Of a DNA stretch of 64,000 nt, positions 18,742 through 28,461 are shown piece after piece (within the stretch, counting starts at the first letter, position 1; each line of letters starts with the position of its first letter). Below the pieces are notes generated by a model. That model did no database searches, had not been told where the DNA came from, and saw nothing but the letters and a program-made list of their open reading frames with translations. Position numbers and translations under genes: made by a program. This DNA is from Bradyrhizobium liaoningense (GTDB taxonomy: Bacteria > Pseudomonadota > Alphaproteobacteria > Rhizobiales > Xanthobacteraceae): positions 1 through 64,000 of the forward strand of contig NZ_JAFCJM010000014.1 of assembly GCF_018130955.1 (NCBI RefSeq), in the 5' to 3' direction.

Positions 18742-19320
18742 ATGAGAGAGCTGCCCGTGCCCGACGCCATCGAACTCCTGAAGACCCGCCGCTCGGTCAA
18801 GCCGCGCGAGATGACGGGGCCCGGCCCCTCGCCCGCCGAGCTCGAGACGATCCTCACCATCGGCGCGCGGGTGCCCGACCACGGCAAGCTTGCGCCCTGG
18901 CGCTTCATCGTGTTCGAGGGCGACGCTCGCATGCGTGCCGGCGAAGTGATCGCCCGGGTGTTTTCGCGCAAGAACCCGGGCGCGGCGGCGGCCAACATCG
19001 AGGTCGAAAAGCGGCGACTGACCGACGCCCCGCTCGTCATCGGCATCGTCAGCTTCACCAGGCCGCATCCGAAGGTGCCGGCCTTCGAGCAGGAATTGTC
19101 GGCGGGCGCCAGCGCCATGAACATCGTCACGGCGGCCTCCGCGCTCGGTTACGGCGCCTGCTGGTTGACCGGCTGGTTCGCCTTCGATCGCGACGTGCTC
19201 GACGGCCTCGGCCTGAAGGCGGACGAGAAACTTGCCGGCTTCGTCCATATCGGCACGCCCACCAAGCCCAGCGAAGACCGTCCGCGCCCGGCGCTCTCGG
19301 AGATTGTGACGCGGTTTTAA
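18742..19320 (+). CDS. Nitroreductase family protein
   Basis: This 192-residue flavoprotein is of the NfsB/YdjA type, reducing nitro or quinone compounds with NAD(P)H and FMN. FMN-contact motifs are visible: the KTRRSVKPREM start, RVPDHGKLAPWRFIVF, and the C-terminal ALGYGACWLTGW turn. Its short length fits the YdjA-like group. ATG 18742 is the start; it lies 95 bp after the autotransporter and 82 bp before the serine hydrolase, on the same strand. Confidence 0.88.
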   Translation: MRELPVPDAIELLKTRRSVKPREMTGPGPSPAELETILTIGARVPDHGKLAPWRFIVFEGDARMRAGEVIARVFSRKNPGAAAANIEVEKRRLTDAPLVIGIVSFTRPHPKVPAFEQELSAGASAMNIVTAASALGYGACWLTGWFAFDRDVLDGLGLKADEKLAGFVHIGTPTKPSEDRPRPALSEIVTRF

Positions 19321-19402
19321 TCGAGCTGTCTCTGTTGACGGGCAAGACATCTTCCGGTTTTGATCGATCGCCTGAGACGATCGGGACTGGGAGGATGCCG
19401 GG

Positions 19403-20689
19403 ATGTATCGCGCGCGATCACGACCGCTGTTCGCCGCTTCATTGTGGGCCCTGCTCTGCATCTGCAACGTCGGACCAAGCCGCGCGGCCGACATTCCCGC
19501 ACCGTCGTCGGACGGGCTCGCGCGCATCACGGCCTTCTTCGACAATGAGGTGAAGACCGGCAAGCTGCCCGGGGCCGTGATCCTGATCCAGCAACACGGC
19601 CGTCCGGTCTATCTCAAGAGCTTTGGCGTGCAGGACGTCAGGACGGGCACACCCATGAGCCCGGAGACGATCTTCGCCCTCCATTCCATGACCAAGCCCA
19701 TCACCAGCGTCGCCGCGATGATGCTGATCGACGAGGGCAGGCTCGCGCTGAGCGATCCCGTCTCCAAATACATCCCCTCCTTCGCTTTCACGAAGGTGGG
19801 ATTGGAGAGGACGAGACCGGACGGCGGGCTTGCGCTCGATATGGTGGCGCCGGTGCATCCCGTGACCATCCGCGACCTGATGCGACACACCTCCGGCATC
19901 AGCTACGACTATATCGGCGGCAAATGGGTCGAGCAGGCCTACAAGGACGCCAACATCTTTGAGGGCCGGTTCGACAACAAGGAATTTGCCGAGCGCATCG
20001 CGCGACTGCCGCTGGCGCGGCAGCCGGGCACGCTCTGGCGCTATGGTCATTCCACCGACGTGCTCGGCCGCGTCATCGAGGTGATTTCCGGGCAGACGCT
20101 CTATTCCTTCATGAAGCAGCGCATCTTCGATCCGCTCGGCATGACCAGCACCAAATTCCTGCTGAAGACTCCAGAGGAGCTGGCGCGGATGGCGCGACCG
20201 CTGCCCAGCGACATGATCCTGCTCGACGCCGAGCAGGATCGGCTCGCCCACCCCGAATGGGAATCCGGCGGCGGCGGCCTGCTCTCCACCTTGAACGACT
20301 ATGCGCGGTTCGCGCAGATGCTGCTTAGTGGCGCCGAGTTCGACGGCAAGCGCTATCTGAGCCCCGCCGCATTCAAGGACATGACGACGGACCAGATCGG
20401 ACCGGGTTCGGGCGTCGACCGCGACTACTTCTATTTTCCCGGCGACGGTTTTGGCTACGGCTACGGCCTTGCCGTGCGCACCGATCCCGGCAACGCAAAG
20501 CCGCCGCCGCCCGGCTCGCTCGGCGAACTGAAATGGGACTCCGGCAGCGGCACCCTGTTCGGCGTCGATCGCAAGCTCGACATGGTCTACATCATGCTGG
20601 AGCAGACGCAGAGCGAGCGCGGCCGCATCACGCCCGCCTTCAAGGCCCTGGTCTACGATACTTTCCCGGCAGAGCTACGCCGCCCGTGA
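19403..20689 (+). CDS. Exported beta-lactamase-fold serine hydrolase
   Basis: This 428-residue protein has a signal peptide ending PSRAA-D and the class C beta-lactamase/esterase fold. The nucleophile lies in the SMTK motif (S95, K98), the Tyr in LWRYGHS, and the third motif is WDSGSGT, in place of the usual KTG or HxG. A GGGAGGATGCCGGG site precedes ATG. Members include esterases, D-aminopeptidases and penicillin-binding proteins, so the substrate is open. Location is probably periplasmic. Confidence 0.88.
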   Translation: MYRARSRPLFAASLWALLCICNVGPSRAADIPAPSSDGLARITAFFDNEVKTGKLPGAVILIQQHGRPVYLKSFGVQDVRTGTPMSPETIFALHSMTKPITSVAAMMLIDEGRLALSDPVSKYIPSFAFTKVGLERTRPDGGLALDMVAPVHPVTIRDLMRHTSGISYDYIGGKWVEQAYKDANIFEGRFDNKEFAERIARLPLARQPGTLWRYGHSTDVLGRVIEVISGQTLYSFMKQRIFDPLGMTSTKFLLKTPEELARMARPLPSDMILLDAEQDRLAHPEWESGGGGLLSTLNDYARFAQMLLSGAEFDGKRYLSPAAFKDMTTDQIGPGSGVDRDYFYFPGDGFGYGYGLAVRTDPGNAKPPPPGSLGELKWDSGSGTLFGVDRKLDMVYIMLEQTQSERGRITPAFKALVYDTFPAELRRP

Positions 20690-20755
20690 CGCGCGCTGAC
20701 TGCCAGACAAATGACGATCAGATATCTGCGAGCGGATAGACATCGATTTAGCTTG

Positions 20756-20832
20756 AGCACGATCTCCGCGCAAACGCGTTCCGCGCTTGTCGCGAGGGAA
20801 AACCGCTGCACACTTTTCGGGATCGTGCGCTA
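20756..20832. repeat. Intergenic palindromic repeat, family 2
   Basis: The ends AGCACGATC and GATCGTGCGCT are inverted. The interior reads GAGGGAAAACCGCTGCACAC then TTTTCGGGATC, a sequence I recall as a frequent Bradyrhizobium/Rhodopseudomonas intergenic element. The stop codon of the minus-strand gene at 20830-21024 lies in its right end. Confidence 0.65.
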
Positions 20833-21024
20833 GTCTTCGCTCGGAGCTGCCGAGCGCTTGGTGAGATAGGCCTGGGAGAGCAGGAAGAACAGTGCGCGCT
20901 CGGCATGATATTTCGCAGCCGGCCGCGTGCGCTCAAAACCGTCGGCAAAGACCTTGCCGGCCTGATCGCAAACCTGCCACCGCCAGCCCACTCGCTTGCG
21001 TCTGGTGAGGACCACTTCGAACAT
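20830..21024 (-). CDS. Small conserved-looking protein
   Basis: The predicted 64-residue product reads MFEVVLTRRKRVGWRWQVCD onward, with a hydrophobic LFFLLSQAYL segment near the end. The pattern 'short beta hairpin, W.W.V.D..G..., then RTRPAAKYHAERALFFLL' resembles small proteins that many Bradyrhizobium genomes carry in several copies; this is recall, not a search. The frame stays open to 21207, and no start has a strong ribosome-binding site, so the start is uncertain. Function unknown. Confidence 0.5.
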   Translation of the reverse strand: MFEVVLTRRKRVGWRWQVCDQAGKVFADGFERTRPAAKYHAERALFFLLSQAYLTKRSAAPSED

Positions 21025-21260
21025 GTCGAAAGGCTGAAACCCCCTGCTCGTCACTGGCGCCGACCGGCCCCGGCGATCCGGCCTCCATGGACGGACAGCC
21101 GACATATAACGCAGCAGGATGGAAAGAGAATAAAATTGATTGTCGAATTTTCGCAGCGGGTGGGGACGATCGACGGCGCGTCTCGCCCAGTGTTCACATT
21201 TGCACACAGGCGGAAGGTGCTAACAGCGCCGTCCCGCCCGCGACGTTTGCAAGATAATGC

Positions 21261-22328
<1,068 letters not shown>

Positions 22329-22334
22329 TCATGA

Positions 22335-23228
22335 ATGCCCCGCCCCAACGTCAACGACCTGCTCGCCTTCCTCGCGGTCGCCAGAGAGCGCAGCTTCACG
22401 CGCGCGCCCGCGCAGCTCGGCGTCTCGCAATCGGCGCTCAGCCATACCGTTCGCGGCCTGGAGGAGCGGCTCGGCCTGCGGCTGCTGACCCGTACCACCC
22501 GCAGCGTCGCGCCGACGCAGGCCGGCGAGCGCCTGCTGCGCAATGTCGGGCCGCGCTTCGACGAGATCGACGCCGAATTGTCGGCGCTCACGGAGCTGCG
22601 CGAAAAGCCTGCGGGCACGATCCGCATCACCGCCGGCGAGCACGCAGCGCAAACGATCCTGTGGCCGGCACTGGCACGGCTCCTGCCGCGCTATCCCGAT
22701 ATCAAGGTCGAGCTCATCGTCGATTACGGCCTGACCGACATCGTTGCCGAGCGCTACGATGCCGGCGTGCGTCTCGGCGAGCAGGTCGCCAAGGACATGA
22801 TCGCCGTGCGCATCGGGCCCGACATGCGCATGGCCGTGGTCGGCGCGCCCGCCTACTTCGCGGCACGGAGCAAGCCCAAACAGCCGCAGGATCTCACCGA
22901 GCATAATTGCATCAACATTCGCCTGCCGACCTATGGCGGGATCTATGCCTGGGAATCCGAGAAGCGCGGCCGCGCCATGAAGGTGCGCGTCGACGGCCAA
23001 TTGGTGCTCAACACCAGCGCGCTGCGGATGAATGCGGTGCTGGCCGGCCTCGGCCTCGCCTATGTCCCAGAGAACATCGTGAAGCGGGAGCTTGCAGATG
23101 GGCGGCTGATCCGCGTGCTCGCCGACTGGTGCGCGCCCTTCTCAGGCTATCATCTCTACTATCCGAGCCGGCGGCAGCCGACGCCGGCCTTTGCCGTGCT
23201 GGTGGACGTGTTGCGGTATCGGAGGTGA
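22335..23228 (+). CDS. LysR-type transcriptional regulator
   Basis: This 297-residue protein has the LysR N-terminal winged helix (VNDLLAFLAVARERSFTRA then LGVSQSALSHTVRGLEERLG) and a C-terminal inducer-binding domain of the CrgA/DsdC type. It is divergent from the aldo/keto reductase gene with a 90-bp shared promoter region, so control of that gene is likely. The inducer is unknown. Confidence 0.93.
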   Translation: MPRPNVNDLLAFLAVARERSFTRAPAQLGVSQSALSHTVRGLEERLGLRLLTRTTRSVAPTQAGERLLRNVGPRFDEIDAELSALTELREKPAGTIRITAGEHAAQTILWPALARLLPRYPDIKVELIVDYGLTDIVAERYDAGVRLGEQVAKDMIAVRIGPDMRMAVVGAPAYFAARSKPKQPQDLTEHNCINIRLPTYGGIYAWESEKRGRAMKVRVDGQLVLNTSALRMNAVLAGLGLAYVPENIVKRELADGRLIRVLADWCAPFSGYHLYYPSRRQPTPAFAVLVDVLRYRR

Positions 23229-23263
23229 ATGGCGCGGCGTACAGCACAGCGGCCTCCCGAGCT

Positions 23264-23349
23264 CGTCATGCCCGGGCTTGTCCCGGGCATCCACGTTCTT
23301 TGTGCCGCGGGAAAGGTCGTGGATGGCCGGGACAAGCCCGGCCATGACG
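23264..23349. repeat. Intergenic palindromic repeat, family 3
   Basis: Two 32-base arms (23264-23295 and 23318-23349) pair with only two mismatches around a 22-nt loop. The left arm contains GTCATGCCCGGGCTTGTCCC. It lies between convergent genes, so it may act as a terminator for both. Near-identical elements (GTCATGCCCGGGCTTGTCCCGG style) are abundant in Bradyrhizobium, from memory. Confidence 0.85.
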
Positions 23350-23421
23350 ATACGGAAATCTCAGCGGGGAACGGCAAGAGCTCGCGAAGAGTCCTCTCGC
23401 CCGGATTCCATGATCAAGGGT

Positions 23422-24489
23422 TTAGCGCGCGACGACTTCGACTTCGCCGTCGACGCCGTTGACGACGTTGAAACCGCGCTCATAGACCTTGCCCTCGTTC
23501 TTGGCGATGGCGCGGTACTCGCCCTCGGAGAGCACGACGCGCGGGAAGGCGCCGATCGATTCCTTGATGATGTCGCCGCCGGGGGTGAGCACCGACCATG
23601 CCGTGTTGGCGAGCGCCTCGCCGCCCTTGTCGCTGACGAGCTTGAGGGTGATGACAGCGGCGCGATGGGTGATGGTAACGTCGGTGAGCTTGCTCGCCTG
23701 CACGCGGATGTCGGAGCGCACCACCGAATTGGCGTCGCCATAGTTGGAGATGATGTAGTAGGTGCCCTCCGGCAGCAGCACGACGTCGCCGGCGGCGACG
23801 TTCGGCACCAGCGAGGAGCGCTCGCCGCCCTCGAACTGGCTGCCCTTGTAGATCGCAAACGAGATCTGGTTCTGCGGAATGCGGCTGGTGCCGACGCGGC
23901 CCTCGATGCGCAGGCCGCCAGCCGGCAGCACGAAGGATTCGCGGTCGGTCTCGGCCTTGAGGCTGACCGTGCGCACCGCGCTGACGAGGCCGAAGGCGAC
24001 GTGGACGACGTAGTTGCCCGGCGGCAGCACGATGTTCGGCGTGGGATTGCGATCCTCGCGGATCAGCTTGAACGTGCCGGTCTCGTCGGGACGGTCGGAG
24101 AACACCCGCCACACCAGGCCGCTGGTGATCGCCGGCAGGTCCTTGCCGTATTTCGCGGTCAGCGACAACACGGCCTGACCGGGCGTCGCCGCGCCAAGCG
24201 GGGCCGCCGGGGGAACGGTCGAGACCGTCGGGGGAATGGTCGGAGACGCTGGCTGCGTCAGCGTCGGCGGCAGGCTCGGCACACCCACAGGACCCGAAGG
24301 CGGCGCCAGGCTGACAGCATTGCCGGGATCGGGCACGGAGGCCGGCGGCACCGGCGGCGGCCGATCGGAGAAGAACTGCGCCTGGGCCCCGGTTGGGCCC
24401 AAAACCAGCACGGAAACGACAAGCATGAGCGTCGGCAGCAGCCGTCCGCTGCGCCGCCATCCGTCGATGCCGTCACCCCCGAGTGTCAT
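23422..24489 (-). CDS. Exported Pro-rich protein of unknown function
   Basis: This 355-residue protein has a signal peptide (LLPTLMLVVSVLVLG...AQAQ) preceded by a twin-arginine (WRRSGR). A 65-residue Pro/Ser/Val-rich linker follows (PPSGPVGVPSLPP and similar). The rest is a chain of beta-sandwich-like repeats with similar phrases (VLPPGNYVVHVAFG, LLPEGTYYIISNYG, LSEGEYRAIAKNEG), each about 90 residues apart. Such 'PxGxY' hairpins suggest carboxypeptidase-regulatory or Ig-like domains on the cell surface. ATG 24489 is preferred over GTG 24504. No function is known to me. Confidence 0.7.
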   Translation of the reverse strand: MTLGGDGIDGWRRSGRLLPTLMLVVSVLVLGPTGAQAQFFSDRPPPVPPASVPDPGNAVSLAPPSGPVGVPSLPPTLTQPASPTIPPTVSTVPPAAPLGAATPGQAVLSLTAKYGKDLPAITSGLVWRVFSDRPDETGTFKLIREDRNPTPNIVLPPGNYVVHVAFGLVSAVRTVSLKAETDRESFVLPAGGLRIEGRVGTSRIPQNQISFAIYKGSQFEGGERSSLVPNVAAGDVVLLPEGTYYIISNYGDANSVVRSDIRVQASKLTDVTITHRAAVITLKLVSDKGGEALANTAWSVLTPGGDIIKESIGAFPRVVLSEGEYRAIAKNEGKVYERGFNVVNGVDGEVEVVAR

Positions 24490-24728
24490 GTTCCTGCTTT
24501 TCACCGAAAACGCGGCAAATTCAAGCCTGAGAAGCCGAGGGAATACCGACTTTGGAACCGTCGGGAACCCCGCCGGTTAGTCCTTGTGCAATTTACCTTC
24601 GCCATACTGACGCCGCGGGCCCTGTCCAAAGCGGCATAAACCATGCTTCGCTGTCTATCTGGCGGGGCGGCAACGCGGTGCCTAGTCTGTGCCATGCGCG
24701 GAACGGTCTGTGTCGTGGGAGTTGTTCG

Positions 24729-25757
24729 GTGCTTGATATGTTGAAGGGCCGGGGCGCGAACGGGTCCAACGGCGAAAAGGTCGGTCTCGGCAGCGTCCGC
24801 CGCCCGGTCATCGGGCTGGCACTCGGCGGGGGTGCAGCGCGCGGTTTTGCCCACATCGGAATCCTGAGAACCCTGCTTGCCAATGGCATCGTTCCCAACG
24901 TCGTGGTCGGCACCTCGATCGGCGCCGTGGTCGGCGGCGCCTATGCGGCCGGGCATCTCGACGCCCTGGAGGAATGGGCCCACAGCCTGCGGGGGGTGCG
25001 CAACATCCTCGGCTACCTCGACATCCGGCTCAACGGCTCCGGCTTGATCGGCGGCGAAAAGCTCGCCTCGCGGCTGGAGCAAGCGATAGGCCCGACCCTG
25101 ATCGAGGATCTGCCGGTCAAATATGCTGGTGTCGCGACCGAGGTCCGCACCGGCCATGAGATCTGGCTGACCCGTGGCCGCCTGGTCGACGCGATGCGCG
25201 CCTCCTATGCCCTGCCCGGCATCTTCTCACCTGTGCTGATCGGCGATCGCTGGTTGGTCGATGGCGCGCTGGTCAATCCGGTGCCGGTCTCGGCGGCGCG
25301 GGCGCTGGGTGCGGAAATCGTCATCGCCGCAAATCTTTCCAGCGACATCTTCACCCATTCCACCACGATCTATTCGCACGGCACGATGCCGGGTGCGGCC
25401 GAACCGGTGGCCGAGGACGCGTCCACCAAACGGCGCTTTCCAAAATTCTTCTCGCCCGAGCGGACGGTGAAGCGCGAGTTCTTCGGCGGCGGCGGACGGC
25501 CCGGCATCTCTTCGGTGATGGTCGACGCCTTCAACATCATGCAGGACCGCATTACCCGCGCGCGGCTTGCCGGTGATCCGCCCGACATGCTGATCACGCC
25601 GCGGGTCGGCCAGATCGGCTGGTTTGACTTCCACCGCGCCGACGACCTGATCGCGTTCGGCACCCGCGCCGCCGAGCGCGCGATCGATTCGATCCAGGAG
25701 GCGATCCACGTGCTGGCCCCGGCGCCGCAAGGCACCGCGCCCAAGGCCGGCGAATAG
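24729..25757 (+). CDS. Patatin-like phospholipase (RssA type)
   Basis: This 342-residue protein has the patatin Ser-Asp dyad: the oxyanion motif GGGAARGFAHIG (33-44), the nucleophile S63 in GTSIG, and D178 in VDGALVNP. There is no signal peptide, and the closest relatives are the cytoplasmic or membrane-associated RssA/YchK-like acyl hydrolases. GTG 24729 has GGGAG seven bases upstream and is preferred to the ATG three codons later. A short Pro/Ala tail ends the protein. Confidence 0.88.
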   Translation: MLDMLKGRGANGSNGEKVGLGSVRRPVIGLALGGGAARGFAHIGILRTLLANGIVPNVVVGTSIGAVVGGAYAAGHLDALEEWAHSLRGVRNILGYLDIRLNGSGLIGGEKLASRLEQAIGPTLIEDLPVKYAGVATEVRTGHEIWLTRGRLVDAMRASYALPGIFSPVLIGDRWLVDGALVNPVPVSAARALGAEIVIAANLSSDIFTHSTTIYSHGTMPGAAEPVAEDASTKRRFPKFFSPERTVKREFFGGGGRPGISSVMVDAFNIMQDRITRARLAGDPPDMLITPRVGQIGWFDFHRADDLIAFGTRAAERAIDSIQEAIHVLAPAPQGTAPKAGE

Positions 25758-25789
25758 GCGCACAGTTTATCCGCGGGCGCGGTTCTCAC

Positions 25790-25808
25790 CTCTCCCCAGC
25801 GGGGAGAG
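25790..25808. repeat. Short perfect inverted repeat between convergent genes
   Basis: CTCTCCCC and GGGGAGAG pair perfectly around a 3-nt loop. It sits 32 bp after the patatin-like gene and 45 bp from the end of the CBS gene, so it may terminate both. No T-run follows. It resembles a common Rhizobiales short repeat. Confidence 0.5.
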
Positions 25809-25853
25809 ATGAATTCCCGATGCGACGCGACTTCAACCTGATCTGATCGCGCT

Positions 25854-26282
25854 TCAAGCCGTCTTGATGTAGTCGCGCAGGGCTTCCTGCTCGGTCTCAT
25901 ATTCGCGCACGCGCCATTTGACGATGTCGCCGATCGAGATCAGGCCGACCACCATGCCGTTGTCGATCACGGGCAAATGCCGGAACTTGCCGTTGGTCAT
26001 CGTATCCATGATCTCGGCGACCGTGTCGGTCTCCTTGCAGCTCACGACCTTTCGGGTCATGACGCTCGAGACCGGCTCCTCCAGGACGCCCGCGCCCCGT
26101 TCGCCGAGCACGCGCACGATGTCGCGCTCCGACAAAATGCCCTCGATCCGGCTCTGACTCATCACCAGCACGGCGCCGATCTTCTTCTCGCCGAGCAGCT
26201 TGATCGCGGCCGACATCTTGGTGTCGGGCTCGACGCTCATGATCTGGTGGCCCTTGGTGTTGAGAATAGAACGTACCGTCAT
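25854..26282 (-). CDS. CBS-domain pair protein
   Basis: This 142-residue cytoplasmic protein consists of two CBS motifs (about 8-62 and 73-132), which form one Bateman module that binds adenine nucleotides or similar ligands. Typical phrases are IGAVLVMSQSRIEGILSERD and FRHLPVIDNGMVVGLISIGD. AGGGAGA precedes ATG. It stands alone, with the rhomboid gene 187 bp upstream on the same strand. Such stand-alone CBS proteins often adjust enzymes or channels to energy charge; the partner is unknown. Confidence 0.92.
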   Translation of the reverse strand: MTVRSILNTKGHQIMSVEPDTKMSAAIKLLGEKKIGAVLVMSQSRIEGILSERDIVRVLGERGAGVLEEPVSSVMTRKVVSCKETDTVAEIMDTMTNGKFRHLPVIDNGMVVGLISIGDIVKWRVREYETEQEALRDYIKTA

Positions 26283-26469
26283 TGTCGTCTCCCTGAATCC
26301 GACCCAGCCCTTGGTCGGGCCGGACTTGTTCGCGAGTCTTCAACTAACAGTCTCAAAGCCGGTTCATTTTTCAGGCGCTGCACGAAGCAGGACCGCTACC
26401 GGCTTGTCGTTTCACGACATTCTTTGCGCAAGATGATGGATGAAATCGCCGTGAGCCGCAAGCGCCGCT

Positions 26470-27276
26470 TCAAATACGGGTTGAAATGTCCCGTGATGAC
26501 GCATCTGCAGCATCGCCCCGCGCGCGTGGCACGGGATCGAACAGCGAGAACAGTAACAGGCCGGCGAAGAAACCGCCGATGTGGGCCTGCCAGGCGACGG
26601 TCGCGCCTTCGCTGCCCACCCCGATCGCGCCGATGCCAAAGATGATGTTGACGCCAAACCAGACGCTGAGGAAGCCGAGCACGCGTCCGTCGCGCAAGGC
26701 ACGCGACAGCGGCAGCGCGGGAACTTTTGCCGCGGTCTCGGCATCGGTGCGGCTAAACGACAGGAAGCTGCCGCGCACGAACGCGAAGCGGATCGCGGCC
26801 GCCATGGCACCGGATACCGACGCCGAGGCGCCGATCATCGGCGCGATCGCGTGTTCATGGGTGACGAGATGGGCAAGCGCTCCGGCCGCCGCCGTCACCG
26901 CCAGAAACAGGTAGAAGCGCAGCGCGCCGAACCGCCGCGCCAGCGCGCTCCCGAACGGCAGCAGCCACAGCACGTTGAAGCCGAGATGGGTGAGATTGGC
27001 GTGCAGCAGCGAATAGGTGAAGAAGGTCCACACCTTCGCTCCGCTGCCGCCGGGAATTTGCAGGTTGAGCAGCGAGGAATCGTAGCGCTTCGGGATGAAG
27101 CCGAAGACGTCGATGGTCCAGTTCTCCAGCTCCGGCGGCAGCAGCACCCGCAGATGGATCAATGCCAGCAGCAGGATATAGGCGGTCAGCGCCGACGGCA
27201 GCGTCAGGATCGGCTCGCGCGGGCCGCTATCGAGTTCGGCCGGCACGTCCGGCGGAGAATTTTGCGGGGAATCCAA
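26470..27276 (-). CDS. Rhomboid-family intramembrane serine protease
   Basis: This 268-residue protein has six or more membrane helices. It carries the rhomboid catalytic dyad: S151 in IGASASVSG and H232 in WQAHIGGF, with the supporting HLGFN (H97, N101) in helix 2. The usual GxSG is GASA here, a variant seen in other bacterial rhomboids. The substrate is not evident. The first 25 residues are polar and cytoplasmic, and the C-terminus is Arg-rich. Confidence 0.9.
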   Translation of the reverse strand: MDSPQNSPPDVPAELDSGPREPILTLPSALTAYILLLALIHLRVLLPPELENWTIDVFGFIPKRYDSSLLNLQIPGGSGAKVWTFFTYSLLHANLTHLGFNVLWLLPFGSALARRFGALRFYLFLAVTAAAGALAHLVTHEHAIAPMIGASASVSGAMAAAIRFAFVRGSFLSFSRTDAETAAKVPALPLSRALRDGRVLGFLSVWFGVNIIFGIGAIGVGSEGATVAWQAHIGGFFAGLLLFSLFDPVPRARGDAADASSRDISTRI

Positions 27277-27374
27277 GGGAAGCTCGGTTTTCGGGCGCGG
27301 TCGTCGCTATCCCCTGCAGATAGGCGCCTTTGGCCACCCCGTGCAAGGGCACAAATGCGTGCCCAAAATGGAAA

Positions 27375-27401
27375 AGGGAGGGCTCTGGGAAAGCCCTCCC
27401 T
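27375..27401 (-). terminator. Intrinsic-terminator-like hairpin
   Basis: AGGGAGGGCT and AGCCCTCCCT form a perfect 10-bp stem around 7 nt. On the minus strand the stem is followed by TTTTCC, so it reads as a terminator for leftward transcription, although no gene is seen upstream of it on that strand. It could shield the rhomboid promoter. Confidence 0.6.
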
Positions 27402-27578
27402 GTCCGTGTCGGCCTTGCCCGCGAAAATCGGGAAGTAAGGAGTATCCCCACCCCTCCCCGCGCAGTGACCAAACTGTTTGACGCCTGTGTACAGGCTCCG
27501 CTGAGAACCTGGATGAAAGCAGCGAAGCTTGCGACCGCGGCCACCATAACAGCCGTCTCAGCGACGCAAAGCGCGTAG

Positions 27579-27593
27579 TTAATTTAACGTTAA
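27579..27593. promoter_or_regulatory. Perfect CtrA-consensus box upstream of PAS_5 gene
   Basis: TTAA-N7-TTAA is present exactly, with TTTAACG as the spacer. This is the full-site consensus of the alphaproteobacterial cell-cycle regulator CtrA. It is 148 bp before the start of the PAS_5 protein gene. Confidence 0.6.
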
Positions 27594-27741
27594 CGACGCA
27601 AAGGCGCCCGCCCCGAGGCCAAAAACACCTCTACGGCATGGACGCTGCAATACCCGTCCTGCACAACAATACAGGGATCTCAGGTGCACTGAAGCGGGAC
27701 AGCTCTGTCCCACGAATTGCGCCGAGGGGTGAGCGTCAAAC

Positions 27742-28296
27742 ATGAAACATCCGTCAAGCCGCGAATTCTTCGCTTATTGGGACGACAAGCGCGGCACGGC
27801 CCGGGCGCCCGATCGCGCCGACATCGACCCGGCCGCCGTCCGGGGGCTGCTCGGCGACATCTTCGTCCTGTCCTGCGAACCGAAGCTCGGCTTCCCCTTC
27901 CGCGTCGCCGGCACCCGCGTCTGCGCGCTCACTGGGCGCGACCTCAAGGACCAGAGCTTTGCCGCGCTGTTTGCACCGGCCAGCCGCAGCGAGATCGAGG
28001 AGATCGCGACCATCGTCGCCGACGAGACCATCGGAGCGATCGCCGGCGTCACGGCCGCGCGCGAGGACGGCAGCAAGGCGCATCTCGAGCTTTTGCTCCT
28101 CCCCTTCAACGCCCGGCCGCATACACCCGTCAGCGTCACCGGCGTGCTCGCGCCGTTCGACGATGAATGCGCAACACTCGGCGCCTTCACCCTCACCTCC
28201 TGGCGCTATTTGCATCAGCCCGAGAAGCTCCTTCCCCGCGCCATCCGCAAGCTGCAGATCGCACGCGGCCTCATGGTGTATGAGGGATTCAGGTAG
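27742..28296 (+). CDS. PAS_5-domain protein
   Basis: This 184-residue cytoplasmic protein matches the stand-alone PAS_5 family of alphaproteobacteria. It begins SREFFAYWDDKRGTARAPDR and IDPAAVRGLLGDIFVL, then has GFPFRVAGTRVCALTGRDLKDQSFAALF and ends in ARGLMVYEGFR, a typical tail. It has no output domain, so it should work by binding a partner. Single-domain PAS proteins such as Caulobacter MopJ act in the CtrA network, which fits the box at 27579-27593. Confidence 0.88.
   Translation: MKHPSSREFFAYWDDKRGTARAPDRADIDPAAVRGLLGDIFVLSCEPKLGFPFRVAGTRVCALTGRDLKDQSFAALFAPASRSEIEEIATIVADETIGAIAGVTAAREDGSKAHLELLLLPFNARPHTPVSVTGVLAPFDDECATLGAFTLTSWRYLHQPEKLLPRAIRKLQIARGLMVYEGFR
28276..28294 (+). repeat. 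19-bp direct repeat, left copy
   Basis: GTGTATGAGGGATTCAGGT covers the last codons (VYEGFR) and stop region of the PAS_5 gene. An 18/19 copy recurs at 31342-31360 in the same orientation, on the other side of five genes. Confidence 0.5.
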
Positions 28297-28461
28297 CGGG
28301 ACCGCCGCTCCGAAACGCCACACGGCCAATGGCGGCTGGAAAATCCGTCACAGGGTTCGCGATCGATTGCCGGAACCTTATCCGCTGCGGCGAGTTTGGT
28401 TGGTTGCGTGGCGACGATAAGTTCTCCAAGCCTTTAGACGTCCGGGAAGGAGATTCCCGTG

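Larger units (their letters stand above)
27277..27741. other. 465-bp intergenic region with terminator and CtrA-like box
   Basis: This divergent gap holds the hairpin at 27375-27401, a G/C-rich 17-mer at 27444-27460 (ATCCCCACCCCTCCCCG) that recurs exactly at 43689-43705, and the CtrA-type box at 27579-27593. A minus-strand frame at 27227-27547 is open, but it has no recognisable content and runs through the hairpin, so it is not called as a gene. Confidence 0.6.

Noticed and set aside
27227..27547. Minus-strand frame upstream of the rhomboid gene
   Set aside because: It overlaps the rhomboid start, passes through a terminator-like hairpin and has no conserved-looking content.
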